Shown in pieces: positions 1-6,637 of a stretch of 10,639 nucleotides of DNA (positions are counted from its first letter, which is position 1; each line of letters begins with the position of its first letter). The notes below the pieces were generated by a model, which was not told the DNA's origin, did not search any database, and saw only the letters and a list, made by a program, of their open reading frames with translations. The position numbers and the translations under genes are program-made. The DNA is taken from the NCBI GenBank assembly GCA_016926135.1, contig JAFGPH010000130.1, forward strand, positions 1-10,639, in the 5' to 3' direction. Source of the DNA: Deltaproteobacteria bacterium. Its GTDB lineage: Bacteria > Desulfobacterota > DSM-4660 > Desulfatiglandales > HGW-15.

Positions 1-965
1 GCCTCCATCTCCACCTGCATCCTCTTCTCGGCAATCAGGGATTCCAGTGTGGATTCCTTTTTGCTCACCTTTTCCTTGGCGTGAAGATACCTTCCCCTCA
101 GGAGGGAAATGTCCCGCTCCCTCTCTTCCAGTTCCAGGTTCATCGTCCCTATTCTGTTCTGAATGCAGGAGAACTCGGCCGATCGCGACACTTCTTCATG
201 CAAAAATTCGTCCAGGGACCTGGTCCTGTGTTCTGACTCCCCTTTCAACTGATGGTATGAATTGGCCGCCACAGTGAGTTCCAACTCCTGGATTTCCTCG
301 CTGATGGCCTTGTAACGTCTGGCTTTGGCCGCCTGCCTCTTCAGTGCCCGCATCTGTCTCAGTACTTCACCAAGAATGTCCTCCACGCGCTGGAGGTTGC
401 CTTTGGCCAGTTCGATCTTTCTCTGGGATTCCTCGACCTTCTTCTTGTACTTGGTGATCCCTGCCGCCTCCTCCAGCATGGCCCTGGTCTCTTCCGGTTT
501 CTGCTCGATGATGGACCCGATCCTTCCCTGGCCGATGATGGAGTAGGCCCTGTTTCCCAGACCTGTGTCCATGAAGATCTCCTGAATATCCTTCAGCCTG
601 CAGGGGACGTTGTTCAGGAGGTACTCACTCTCCCCGGATCGGTAAAGTCTTCGGGTGATGGAGAGCTCGCTCTGATCCGAAAACTGGGTGGGGAAAGAAC
701 CGTCCCCGTTCTCAAAGAGAATGCTGACTTCCGCCATGCCCATGGCTTTGCAGCCGTCGGAGCCGCTGAATATGACGTCCTCCATCTGGCGGCCCCTGAG
801 GATCTTCGCGCTCTGCTCCCCCATGGCCCACCGGATGGCATCCACAATGTTGCTTTTCCCGCATCCGTTAGGACCCACAATGGCGCTCAGCCCCACGGCA
901 AAGGGGATATCAACCTTGTCCGTAAAGGATTTGAATCCTACGACGGAGAGCTTCTTGATCTTCAT
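1..965 (-). CDS. smc: Chromosome segregation ATPase SMC, N-terminal part (runs off left edge)
   Basis: Encodes the first 321 residues of SMC, the ATPase of the condensin-like complex that organises and segregates the chromosome with ScpA/ScpB. The protein opens with the typical MKIKKLSVVGFKSF strand. The Walker A loop GPNGCGKSN spans about residues 31-39, followed by VDAIRWAMGEQSAK. The conserved block QGRIGSIIEQKPEETR, then LEEAAGITKYKKK, lies at about 146-176, and from about 175 onward the charged heptad-like sequence of the first coiled coil begins. The hinge, second coiled coil and C-terminal Walker B/signature half lie outside the window, so the gene is cut by the edge rather than broken. 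The start at 965 is supported by GGAGGAGG (981-974) eight bases upstream. It is transcribed divergently from the LysM gene. The family assignment is essentially certain. Confidence 0.97.
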   Translation of the reverse strand, partial: MKIKKLSVVGFKSFTDKVDIPFAVGLSAIVGPNGCGKSNIVDAIRWAMGEQSAKILRGRQMEDVIFSGSDGCKAMGMAEVSILFENGDGSFPTQFSDQSELSITRRLYRSGESEYLLNNVPCRLKDIQEIFMDTGLGNRAYSIIGQGRIGSIIEQKPEETRAMLEEAAGITKYKKKVEESQRKIELAKGNLQRVEDILGEVLRQMRALKRQAAKARRYKAISEEIQELELTVAANSYHQLKGESEHRTRSLDEFLHEEVSRSAEFSCIQNRIGTMNLELEERERDISLLRGRYLHAKEKVSKKESTLESLIAEKRMQVEME

Positions 966-1118
966 GGGGACATCCTCCTCCGGGTCGTGTCCATCCAGGG
1001 ATCGCGGATCAACCTTCCGCGTTCAGCCATTTCTTTACCAGATTCCGGAAGGCTTGTAAAGAAAGAATACCATATGCTGTATAAGAGCTTCCAATGCCGA
1101 CCAATATATAGTACCATA

Positions 1119-1135
1119 TTCTCCATGGTGGAGAA
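1119..1135. promoter_or_regulatory. 17-bp palindrome, possible operator
   Basis: TTCTCCATGGTGGAGAA is a perfect inverted repeat with 7-bp arms and a 3-bp centre. It ends five bases before the TTGACA box of the plus-strand promoter. The position suits a transcription factor site controlling the LysM gene and perhaps smc. No regulator gene is visible nearby, so the role is inference. Confidence 0.4.
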
Positions 1136-1140
1136 AACTA

Positions 1141-1170
1141 TTGACAACGTTCAGCCTAACTATCTAAGAT
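1141..1170 (+). promoter_or_regulatory. Sigma70-type promoter of the LysM gene
   Basis: A perfect -35 box TTGACA (1141-1146) and a -10 box TAAGAT (1165-1170, 4 of 6 consensus) are separated by 18 bases. Transcription would start near 1177, giving a leader of roughly 35 bases before the ATG at 1214. The leader has no clear Shine-Dalgarno sequence. Confidence 0.6.
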
Positions 1171-1213
1171 GAAAAGAGTTTTGTTTTAACGCCTTGAAAA
1201 AATTGGGTTTTTG

Positions 1214-2953
1214 ATGAGATACCCCCTTCTCGTGCTGCTCGCCTCCTGGGCGATGAGCCTTCTCGGCCAGGTGGGTCAACTCTCTGCCCAGGAGGGACAG
1301 GAGGAGACTTACTCCATATCCCTTGTCCAGACCGCCGAGGCAGACAAGGAGGTCGTCCAGGTGGATGAGCGCAAGGTGCTCACCGAATCTTATAAGGTCC
1401 GGGCAGGGGAGCACCTCTGGCAGCTCTTGAGGGAGAGGGGGTTGCTGGAAAAGCGCAACCTGCAGGAACTCCTCCTGGTTCTCAAGAAACTTAATCCTTC
1501 TTTGACCAACCTGGACCTGGTCCATCCGGGGGAAACCATCGTCATACCCCTTACCATCACGCCCCGCAAGGCAGGGCTCTTGCCGGCACCTAAGGGTCCT
1601 GAGGAAAGGGTCCCCCTGGAAAAACTCAAGGATGCGGATCTGGCGTTTTACACGGTCAAGGCGGGCGACACCCTGATCAAGGTGATCAAGAATCGCTACG
1701 ACGTGCCGGACAGGGAGATCCATGACGAGTACCTTGACCTCCTGAAGAAGATGAACCCTTCCCTCACGGACGTGAACACCATCTACCCGGGGCAGAAGAT
1801 CAGGCTGCCCATTTATTCGCCCCAGGTTGTCAGGATGCCCATCAAGGAGGTCCCTCCCCCTGAGGTCAAAGAGGAGGTCCCGAAAGAGGAACGAACCGAT
1901 CTGGTGGCCCGGCTGACGGAGATCTTCCGGGAGATGGGGCTGGAATGGACGGCTGGGGGTCAGCATTTCATACCCTTGAAATCGGGAGGCCAGATCAATC
2001 TGAAGGCGGAATCCTTCCCTGTCCTCAGCCTCCCCAACGGGAATCGGGTCATTGTGGATACGGTCAACGGCCTCCCGGAAAAGATGACCGGCCTGATCAC
2101 ATCGAACTGGCAGAATTACAGAATCATACGGATCGAGAGAAAAGACGATCTGAGGGTGGCAGTGGGAAAGATCCTCTCTGCGTGCGGTTATCCGAAGGTT
2201 TCCCCTGCCGATGAACCGGTGGAACTCTCGGGGGACATCTCCGTGCGTGTGAGGGCCGATTGGGTCGTACAGACCGACCCGAACGATCCCCATCAGAAGA
2301 GCCGCGTGATCGCCGTCACCCTGCTGGATCCGGGATTGGCAAGAACCCCCGCTCCCCTGAAAAACCTGTTGCGGGATCTGGGGATCAGGGTCGTGGAATA
2401 CCCCACCGGCACAGAAACCCCTGCCCTGACCGACGAGAAGGCCACCCCGCTCAAGGCAGGCGGCGGACCTCAGGAACTTGTCGAAAAGCTTCTGGAACTC
2501 ACGGGCCAGGACTTTTCCAAAGGCGCGGAGATCCCTGTCTACCCGGACAGGAAGACCGATTTCAACCTGTCGGTCAAGGCAGATTTCCTCCTCCGTCTGA
2601 ACGAAAGGGAGAGCGTCATCGACCTCTCGGGCATCGGTCCTGAGATCATGTCCTTGCTTGCCGAGCGTCAGTTCCGGATCCTCTCGATTTCCGGTGACAC
2701 CCGCCCTCCCGGAGTGATCTCCAGGGTGCTCGATTTTCTGGGCATTCCATATGATTCGAATCCCCTTGCTCTGCTGGCCGCAGAAAGAGATGAATCCCGG
2801 AATATCCTGATCCGCATTCCCGGAATCACCTTCACAGGCAGAGAAGGGCAACGAATTCTCGCCACAGGCTTACCCCTTCCTGATGCCCTGGGAAGTTTTC
2901 TCTTTGAGAAGGGGTACCGGATCCTGGAAGTCAGCCCTTCCTCGCAGGGGTAG
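1214..2953 (+). CDS. Secreted double-LysM protein with repeated C-terminal modules
   Basis: A 579-aa protein with an N-terminal signal peptide: Arg-2 followed by a hydrophobic stretch to about residue 18, with a plausible cleavage after LSA near residue 25. Two LysM peptidoglycan-binding domains follow. The first spans about 59-113 (YKVRAGEHLWQLL to HPGETIVIPL) and the second about 146-200 (FYTVKAGDTLIKVI to YPGQKIRLP). Both have the NPSL turn. The remaining 350 residues match no family I recognise. They contain two related halves (about 229-396 and 422-574), each built of two similar modules (see findings). The expected location is periplasm or cell wall. ATG at 1214 is chosen over an adjacent in-frame TTG at 1211; neither has a clear ribosome binding site. 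No catalytic domain (peptidase, amidase, transpeptidase) is recognisable. The LysM assignment is firm; the overall function is unknown. Confidence 0.9.
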   Translation: MRYPLLVLLASWAMSLLGQVGQLSAQEGQEETYSISLVQTAEADKEVVQVDERKVLTESYKVRAGEHLWQLLRERGLLEKRNLQELLLVLKKLNPSLTNLDLVHPGETIVIPLTITPRKAGLLPAPKGPEERVPLEKLKDADLAFYTVKAGDTLIKVIKNRYDVPDREIHDEYLDLLKKMNPSLTDVNTIYPGQKIRLPIYSPQVVRMPIKEVPPPEVKEEVPKEERTDLVARLTEIFREMGLEWTAGGQHFIPLKSGGQINLKAESFPVLSLPNGNRVIVDTVNGLPEKMTGLITSNWQNYRIIRIERKDDLRVAVGKILSACGYPKVSPADEPVELSGDISVRVRADWVVQTDPNDPHQKSRVIAVTLLDPGLARTPAPLKNLLRDLGIRVVEYPTGTETPALTDEKATPLKAGGGPQELVEKLLELTGQDFSKGAEIPVYPDRKTDFNLSVKADFLLRLNERESVIDLSGIGPEIMSLLAERQFRILSISGDTRPPGVISRVLDFLGIPYDSNPLALLAAERDESRNILIRIPGITFTGREGQRILATGLPLPDALGSFLFEKGYRILEVSPSSQG

Positions 2954-3013
2954 AGTCTGACTCGGCAGCTTTTTTGCAGCGTGCGAAGAAGTCTGAAAGG
3001 CGAACCCACCAGC

Positions 3014-3026
3014 CCGCCAGAGGCGG
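3014..3026. repeat. Small GC-rich hairpin
   Basis: CCGCC-AGA-GGCGG forms a perfect 5-bp stem with a three-base loop, about 60 bases after the LysM stop codon. No T-run follows, so it is not a standard intrinsic terminator. It may belong to the same repeat element as 3051-3127. Confidence 0.35.
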
Positions 3027-3050
3027 TCAAACCTTGGAATATGGAATAGA

Positions 3051-3127
3051 GAATGTCGAACGTCGAAGGGAAGACCCCGTAAAGCGGGCTTCGTGATTGG
3101 GGGTTTCTTTTTCGACATTCGACATTC
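3051..3127. repeat. Long-stem imperfect inverted repeat (REP/MITE-like)
   Basis: Two 28-base arms (3051-3078 and 3100-3127) flank a 21-base centre. The outer 17 bases of the arms match with one mismatch and carry the repeated unit GAATGTCGAA. Over all 28 positions there are five differences. In a plus-strand RNA, four of these would be G-U wobbles and one a C-A mismatch, so a nearly continuous 28-pair stem can form. No transposase or direct flanking repeat is seen. It resembles dispersed palindromic intergenic repeats, but copy number cannot be judged from one window. Confidence 0.6.
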
Positions 3128-3143
3128 AATCCGTCCACCGGAT

Positions 3144-3159
3144 GCAACTATTGAGTTGC
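3144..3159. promoter_or_regulatory. 16-bp palindrome upstream of dehydratase gene, possible operator
   Basis: GCAACTATTGAGTTGC is a perfect inverted repeat with 6-bp arms and a 4-bp centre. It ends about 20 bases before the ribosome binding site at 3180-3185. Palindromes of this size and A+T centre are typical for MarR- or TetR-type regulators of catabolic genes. It could also form a small mRNA hairpin. No regulator gene is in the window. Confidence 0.35.
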
Positions 3160-3193
3160 GGGCGCAGGCCTGTAACGGGAAGGAGACTTGATC

Positions 3194-4657
3194 ATGGCAT
3201 TGATGACCCCGGACCAATTCGAAGAGAGCCTCAAGGCCCTCAAGCCGAGGGTGTTCATGAACGGGAAGCAGGTGGAAAGCATCCTGGAGAACAGGAATAC
3301 CCGGACGGTCGTGGAGGCGAACAAGGCAAGCTATGCCTGGGCACTGGACCCAAAGACCGCCGACATCATGTCCTGTCACTCTCCGCTCGTGGGAGAGACG
3401 GTCAACCGTTACACCCACGTGAGCGCAAACAACGAAGACCTTGTCAGGAAGGCCGAGGCGGGGACCTTCACCGCAGAGAACCTGGGCACTTGCATCTACC
3501 GCTGCGTGGGCTATGACGCCTTTCATTCCCTGGCCAGCACCACCTGGGAAATGGACAGGGATCTGGGGACCCAGTACCGCCCCCGCTTCCTGGAGTACCT
3601 CAAGATGGTCCAGCGAAAGGACCTCTCCGTGGCCGGTGCCCTGACCGAGCCACGAGGCAGCCGCAGCAAGAAAACCCTTGACTGGCCCGATCCCTATCTT
3701 TCCCTTAAGGTGGTTGACAGGAGCAAGGAAGGGATCGTGGTGCGGGGGGCCAAGATCAACATCAGCGGTGCCTTTGCCAGTCACGAACTGGTGGTCCTCC
3801 CACAGGCCGCCCATTTTGAGGGCGAGGAAGACTATGCGGTCGCCTTCGCAACCCCGACGGATGCGAAGGGAATCACCTACATCTGCCAGTACACGCCCTA
3901 CTCGGCGGAAAGGGATCTGGCCGATGATCTGGAGGAACTCGGAAATCCCCTTTTCGGCCAGAGGGAGACATCCATGGTCGTCTTTGACGACGTATTTGTT
4001 CCCTGGGAAAGGGTGTTCCATTGCGGGGAGGTCCCCTATTCCGTCAAGCTGGTCACGCGATTTGCCAAAACCCATCGGATGACCTGCGGCGGCACCTGCA
4101 AGGTGGGGTTCATGAACCAGATCATCGGAGCGGCGAGGCTGATCCAGGAATACAAGGGGCTTCAGAAGGCCACCCACATCAATGAGCAACTCATGGAAAT
4201 GGTGGTTTTGAGAGAGACGGGAAGGGCCTGCGGGCTCGCCGCAGCCCACAAGGGGGCCGAAGAACCCCTGGGCTCAGGCGTCTACCTGCCGGACGAGATG
4301 ATGGGAAACGTATCCAAGTTGAACGTCTGCAACGCCTTCTGGCGTGTGATGGCCCTTGCAGGGGATATCGGCGGCGGCCTCATCGTGACCCTGCCTTCCC
4401 TGAAGGAGTTGAAGAATCCGGAGGTGAAGAACTACGTGGAGGAGTTTTACAGCTTCGGATCAGACGAACCCACGGAAAACATCATGAAGGTCCATAAGCT
4501 CCTTCAGAACTGGACCGCTGGGCTCCATGGGGTGGGGACGTGGCACGGAGCCGGGCCGGTGATGGCACAGAAGATCATGCTTCAAAGGGTTATCGACTAC
4601 GGGCACGAAAAGGACCTGGTCCGAAAGACGCTCAGGCTCAAGGACAAGAAGGTTTGA
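3194..4657 (+). CDS. 4-hydroxybutyryl-CoA dehydratase-like (AbfD/HpaB-fold) enzyme
   Basis: A 487-aa protein, full length for the AbfD family of FAD- and [4Fe-4S]-dependent radical dehydratases, which share the HpaB/acyl-CoA dehydrogenase fold. It begins MALMTPDQFEESLKALKPRV, close to the AbfD opening as I remember it. Cluster ligands of AbfD (Cys99, Cys103, His292, Cys299) are matched by C100 and C104 in CIYRCVGYDAF and by H294 and C302 in HRMTCGGTCKVG. The last pair is one residue further apart than in AbfD, and an extra Cys (C298) lies between them. Other family blocks are VVRGAKINISGAFASHE (about 182-198), GQRETSMVVFDDVFVP (255-270) and HGAG (451-454). ATG at 3194 has AAGGAG eight bases upstream; the TTG six bases earlier would leave only two. 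It overlaps the next gene. Several AbfD active-site positions differ, so the real substrate may not be 4-hydroxybutyryl-CoA. Confidence 0.88.
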   Translation: MALMTPDQFEESLKALKPRVFMNGKQVESILENRNTRTVVEANKASYAWALDPKTADIMSCHSPLVGETVNRYTHVSANNEDLVRKAEAGTFTAENLGTCIYRCVGYDAFHSLASTTWEMDRDLGTQYRPRFLEYLKMVQRKDLSVAGALTEPRGSRSKKTLDWPDPYLSLKVVDRSKEGIVVRGAKINISGAFASHELVVLPQAAHFEGEEDYAVAFATPTDAKGITYICQYTPYSAERDLADDLEELGNPLFGQRETSMVVFDDVFVPWERVFHCGEVPYSVKLVTRFAKTHRMTCGGTCKVGFMNQIIGAARLIQEYKGLQKATHINEQLMEMVVLRETGRACGLAAAHKGAEEPLGSGVYLPDEMMGNVSKLNVCNAFWRVMALAGDIGGGLIVTLPSLKELKNPEVKNYVEEFYSFGSDEPTENIMKVHKLLQNWTAGLHGVGTWHGAGPVMAQKIMLQRVIDYGHEKDLVRKTLRLKDKKV

Positions 4658-6498
4658 GAATTGCCATTCTCTCCACCCCCTGGCCTCTCTTCAACCGCCC
4701 GTCCATTCAACTGGGCGCCCTGAAGGCCTTTGCCTCCCGGGAAATACCGGAGCTCAGGGTAGACACCCATCACCTGTACCTGGATATCGCCGGAGCCCTG
4801 GGCCACGATCTCTACAAGGAGATCTCCGAAAAAACATGGCTCTCGGAATGCTGCTACGCGGCCCTCCTCTATCCCGGGCAAAGGGAGGCCGCCTCAAAGC
4901 TCTGGGAAAGGCAGTCCAGGGGTTCCCCCCTTTGCCGCAAAAACCCATTTCTGGAGATCTGCCGGACCCTGGAGACCGTTTCCGACATAATCCTTGAGGA
5001 AAGGGACTGGGCGAGTTACAGGCTCCTTGGTTTCAGTGTCTGTTTCGGCCAGTTGACCGCCACCCTCCACTTCCTGCACCGCATCAAACGAAAACACCCC
5101 GGCATCAAGGTGGTCCTGGGTGGATCGGCCTGCTCCGGTGCCATGGGCGGGAGCCTTCTCCGCGCCTTTCCCGCCATCGACTTTGTCATCAGCGGAGAGG
5201 GGGAACTCCCTTTCGCGCACCTCGTGAGAGGGTTGACCGCCTCCGACAGGGAAGAAACGGTCGAACCCGTACCCGGCCTCTTGACCCGGGACACGAACTT
5301 CCCTGGCCGGGCGGGAAGCCACGGCCAGGTCCCCCGGCTTGATGAACTCCCCGTGCCCGACTACGCCGACTATTTCGATCATCTGGCAAGGCTGCCCGCC
5401 GAAAAGCGGTTCCATCCCACGATCCCCATGGAGATGTCCAGGGGATGCTGGTGGCGTGGGTCCACCTCGGGCCGCGGCCCAGGGGGTTGCGCCTTCTGCA
5501 ACCTCAACCTCCAGTGGGACGGTTATCGCACAAAATCCGCGGAGCGGATCCTTCGGGAACTGGAAATCCTCACGCAAAGGCACGGACTCCTGTCCGTCTC
5601 CTTTATGGACAACCTCCTCCCCCCGGCCGATTTGAAAGGGCTCTTCGAGGCCATGGCCCGGATCGGGAAGGACCTTCGTCTCTTTGCCGAGATCAGGGCC
5701 ACCACCCGGCGAGAGGAACTGGCGGCCATGGGCGCTGCGGGGGTTCACGAGGTGCAGGTGGGTGTCGAAGCCCTCAGCACGAACCTCCTCCGCAGGCTCA
5801 ACAAGGGGACGACCGCCATACGGAACCTGGAGATCATGAAACACTGCGAGGCCTTGGGGACACCGGCCCTCAAAGGCAACCTGATCCTTGAGTTCCCGGG
5901 AAGTGACGAGACGGATGTTGAGGAGACCCTGCGGAACCTGGAGTTTGCCCTCCCCTTCAGGCCCCTCAACGGCGTGCCCTTCTGGCTGGGCAGGGGAAGC
6001 ACGGTGTCGGATTTCCCGGAACGTTTCGGCATCCGGAGGGTCTTCCATCATCCCTTCTACGCCCGCCTTTTTCCGCCTGAGGCCTTGAAGCGACTGGAAC
6101 TCCTCATCCAGGCCTATCAGGGCGGCAAGGGCCGTCAGCAGACCCTGTGGCGGCCCGTGGGCCGGGCCATTGATGAGTGGAAAGCCGCCTATACCCGTCT
6201 CCGTGAGGCAGGCAAGAGCGAGCCCCTGCTCTCCTATGCGGACGGCGGGGAATTCCTGATCATCCGGCAGAGGCGCCCCAGCGACATGATGAGCCACCGC
6301 CTCAGGGGCACCTCCAGGGAGATTTATCTTTTCTGCGACGAGAACCGCTCCCTCTTGGAGATCACAGCGCGCTTTCCAGGCTTCGGGGAAGAAAAAGTGC
6401 TTCCCTTTCTCAGGATGATGGTGGATAAAAGGCTCATGTTCAACGAGGGAGATCGCTACCTGAGCCTTGCCGTGCCGGTGAAGGGATATGGGCCATAG
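4654..6498 (+). CDS. B12-type radical SAM protein, RiPP-maturase-like
   Basis: A 614-aa protein, the usual length of the radical SAM family called RiPP maturation radical SAM protein 1 (TIGR03975 as I recall it). Residues 1-195 form a B12-binding-like Rossmann region (MRIAILSTPWP, LLGFSVCFGQ, KVVLGGSACSG, ISGEGELPF) lacking the DxHxxG motif. The radical SAM core follows. SRGCWW, then GGCAFCNLN, supplies C265, C279 and C282 (C-x13-C-x2-C, longer than the canonical C-x3-C-x2-C). YRTKSAERILRELE, SFMDNLLPP, VGVEALSTNLLRRLNKG and NLILEFPG match the family's conserved blocks. Residues about 545-607 look like a small winged-helix tail. The TTG start at 4654 shares four bases with the upstream stop, with AAGGA at 4640-4644; the in-frame ATG at 4540 would lie deep inside the upstream gene and add non-conserved sequence. 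Substrate unknown; C-methylation of a peptide or protein is the family-based guess. Confidence 0.85.
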   Translation: MRIAILSTPWPLFNRPSIQLGALKAFASREIPELRVDTHHLYLDIAGALGHDLYKEISEKTWLSECCYAALLYPGQREAASKLWERQSRGSPLCRKNPFLEICRTLETVSDIILEERDWASYRLLGFSVCFGQLTATLHFLHRIKRKHPGIKVVLGGSACSGAMGGSLLRAFPAIDFVISGEGELPFAHLVRGLTASDREETVEPVPGLLTRDTNFPGRAGSHGQVPRLDELPVPDYADYFDHLARLPAEKRFHPTIPMEMSRGCWWRGSTSGRGPGGCAFCNLNLQWDGYRTKSAERILRELEILTQRHGLLSVSFMDNLLPPADLKGLFEAMARIGKDLRLFAEIRATTRREELAAMGAAGVHEVQVGVEALSTNLLRRLNKGTTAIRNLEIMKHCEALGTPALKGNLILEFPGSDETDVEETLRNLEFALPFRPLNGVPFWLGRGSTVSDFPERFGIRRVFHHPFYARLFPPEALKRLELLIQAYQGGKGRQQTLWRPVGRAIDEWKAAYTRLREAGKSEPLLSYADGGEFLIIRQRRPSDMMSHRLRGTSREIYLFCDENRSLLEITARFPGFGEEKVLPFLRMMVDKRLMFNEGDRYLSLAVPVKGYGP

Positions 6499-6509
6499 AG
6501 GAGGTCGAT

Positions 6510-6566
6510 ATGCCTGATCGGAAAGAAAGAGATCCCCGCATACCGAAAAGCCTGCCCTCACCGTAG
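6510..6566 (+). CDS. Possible 18-aa peptide after the radical SAM gene
   Basis: A short open frame, MPDRKERDPRIPKSLPSP, begins 11 bases after the radical SAM stop codon. It is preceded by AGGAGGT (6499-6505), a perfect match to the anti-Shine-Dalgarno, with a rather tight four-base spacing. The peptide is basic and proline-rich, with no Cys, Tyr or Trp. No homologue is recognisable. It could be a very short precursor peptide for the maturase upstream, a regulatory peptide, or chance. The strong ribosome binding site is the only reason to list it. Confidence 0.25.
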   Translation: MPDRKERDPRIPKSLPSP

Positions 6567-6637
6567 GGACACAGACCTGAGGCCCGAGAGACTGCTTCTT
6601 CGGCCGACCTCAAACGCTCCTCCTGTGATTGTACCCG

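Larger units (their letters stand above)
966..1213. promoter_or_regulatory. Divergent intergenic region between smc and LysM gene
   Basis: This 248-bp stretch separates two divergently transcribed genes. The part from about 1070 to 1200 is clearly A+T-richer than its surroundings, as expected for promoters. A good plus-strand promoter is visible (separate entry), as is a 17-bp palindrome. For smc on the minus strand I see only weak -10-like sequences around 1065-1115 and do not assign one. No RNA gene or conserved small protein is visible. Confidence 0.6.
2954..3193. other. Gene-free region with hairpin repeat and palindrome
   Basis: No convincing open frame occupies these 240 bases. The stretch holds a short GC hairpin (3014-3026), a 77-nt long-stem inverted repeat (3051-3127), a 16-bp palindrome (3144-3159) and the ribosome binding site of the following gene (AAGGAG, 3180-3185). 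No classical terminator with a U-tract after the LysM stop codon is visible. Confidence 0.6.

Noticed and set aside
47..880. Several open frames on both strands overlapping smc
   Set aside because: The smc reading frame is conserved throughout this stretch and the alternatives show no domain.
1160..2851. 563-codon open frame antisense to the LysM gene
   Set aside because: Composition is typical of an antisense shadow (many His, Asp, Arg and Gln in odd mixtures, no recognisable domain), while the plus strand has a signal peptide and two LysM domains.
2870..4249. 459-codon antisense frame over the intergenic region and dehydratase gene
   Set aside because: It runs through the hairpin repeat and opposite a well-conserved gene; no motif supports it.
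4540..4653. Upstream extension of the radical SAM protein to an ATG at 4540
   Set aside because: It would overlap the dehydratase gene by over 110 bases with a low-complexity Lys/Gln/Gly-rich leader. The conserved domain begins right after the TTG at 4654.
4894..6561. 555-codon open frame antisense to the radical SAM gene
   Set aside because: The plus strand encodes clear radical SAM motifs. The antisense frame has no domain, and its length is explained by biased codon use.
6579..6611. Imperfect hairpin in the convergent gap between radical SAM and ferritin genes, possible bidirectional terminator
   Set aside because: The stem is interrupted by a three-base bulge and no T-run follows on either strand.
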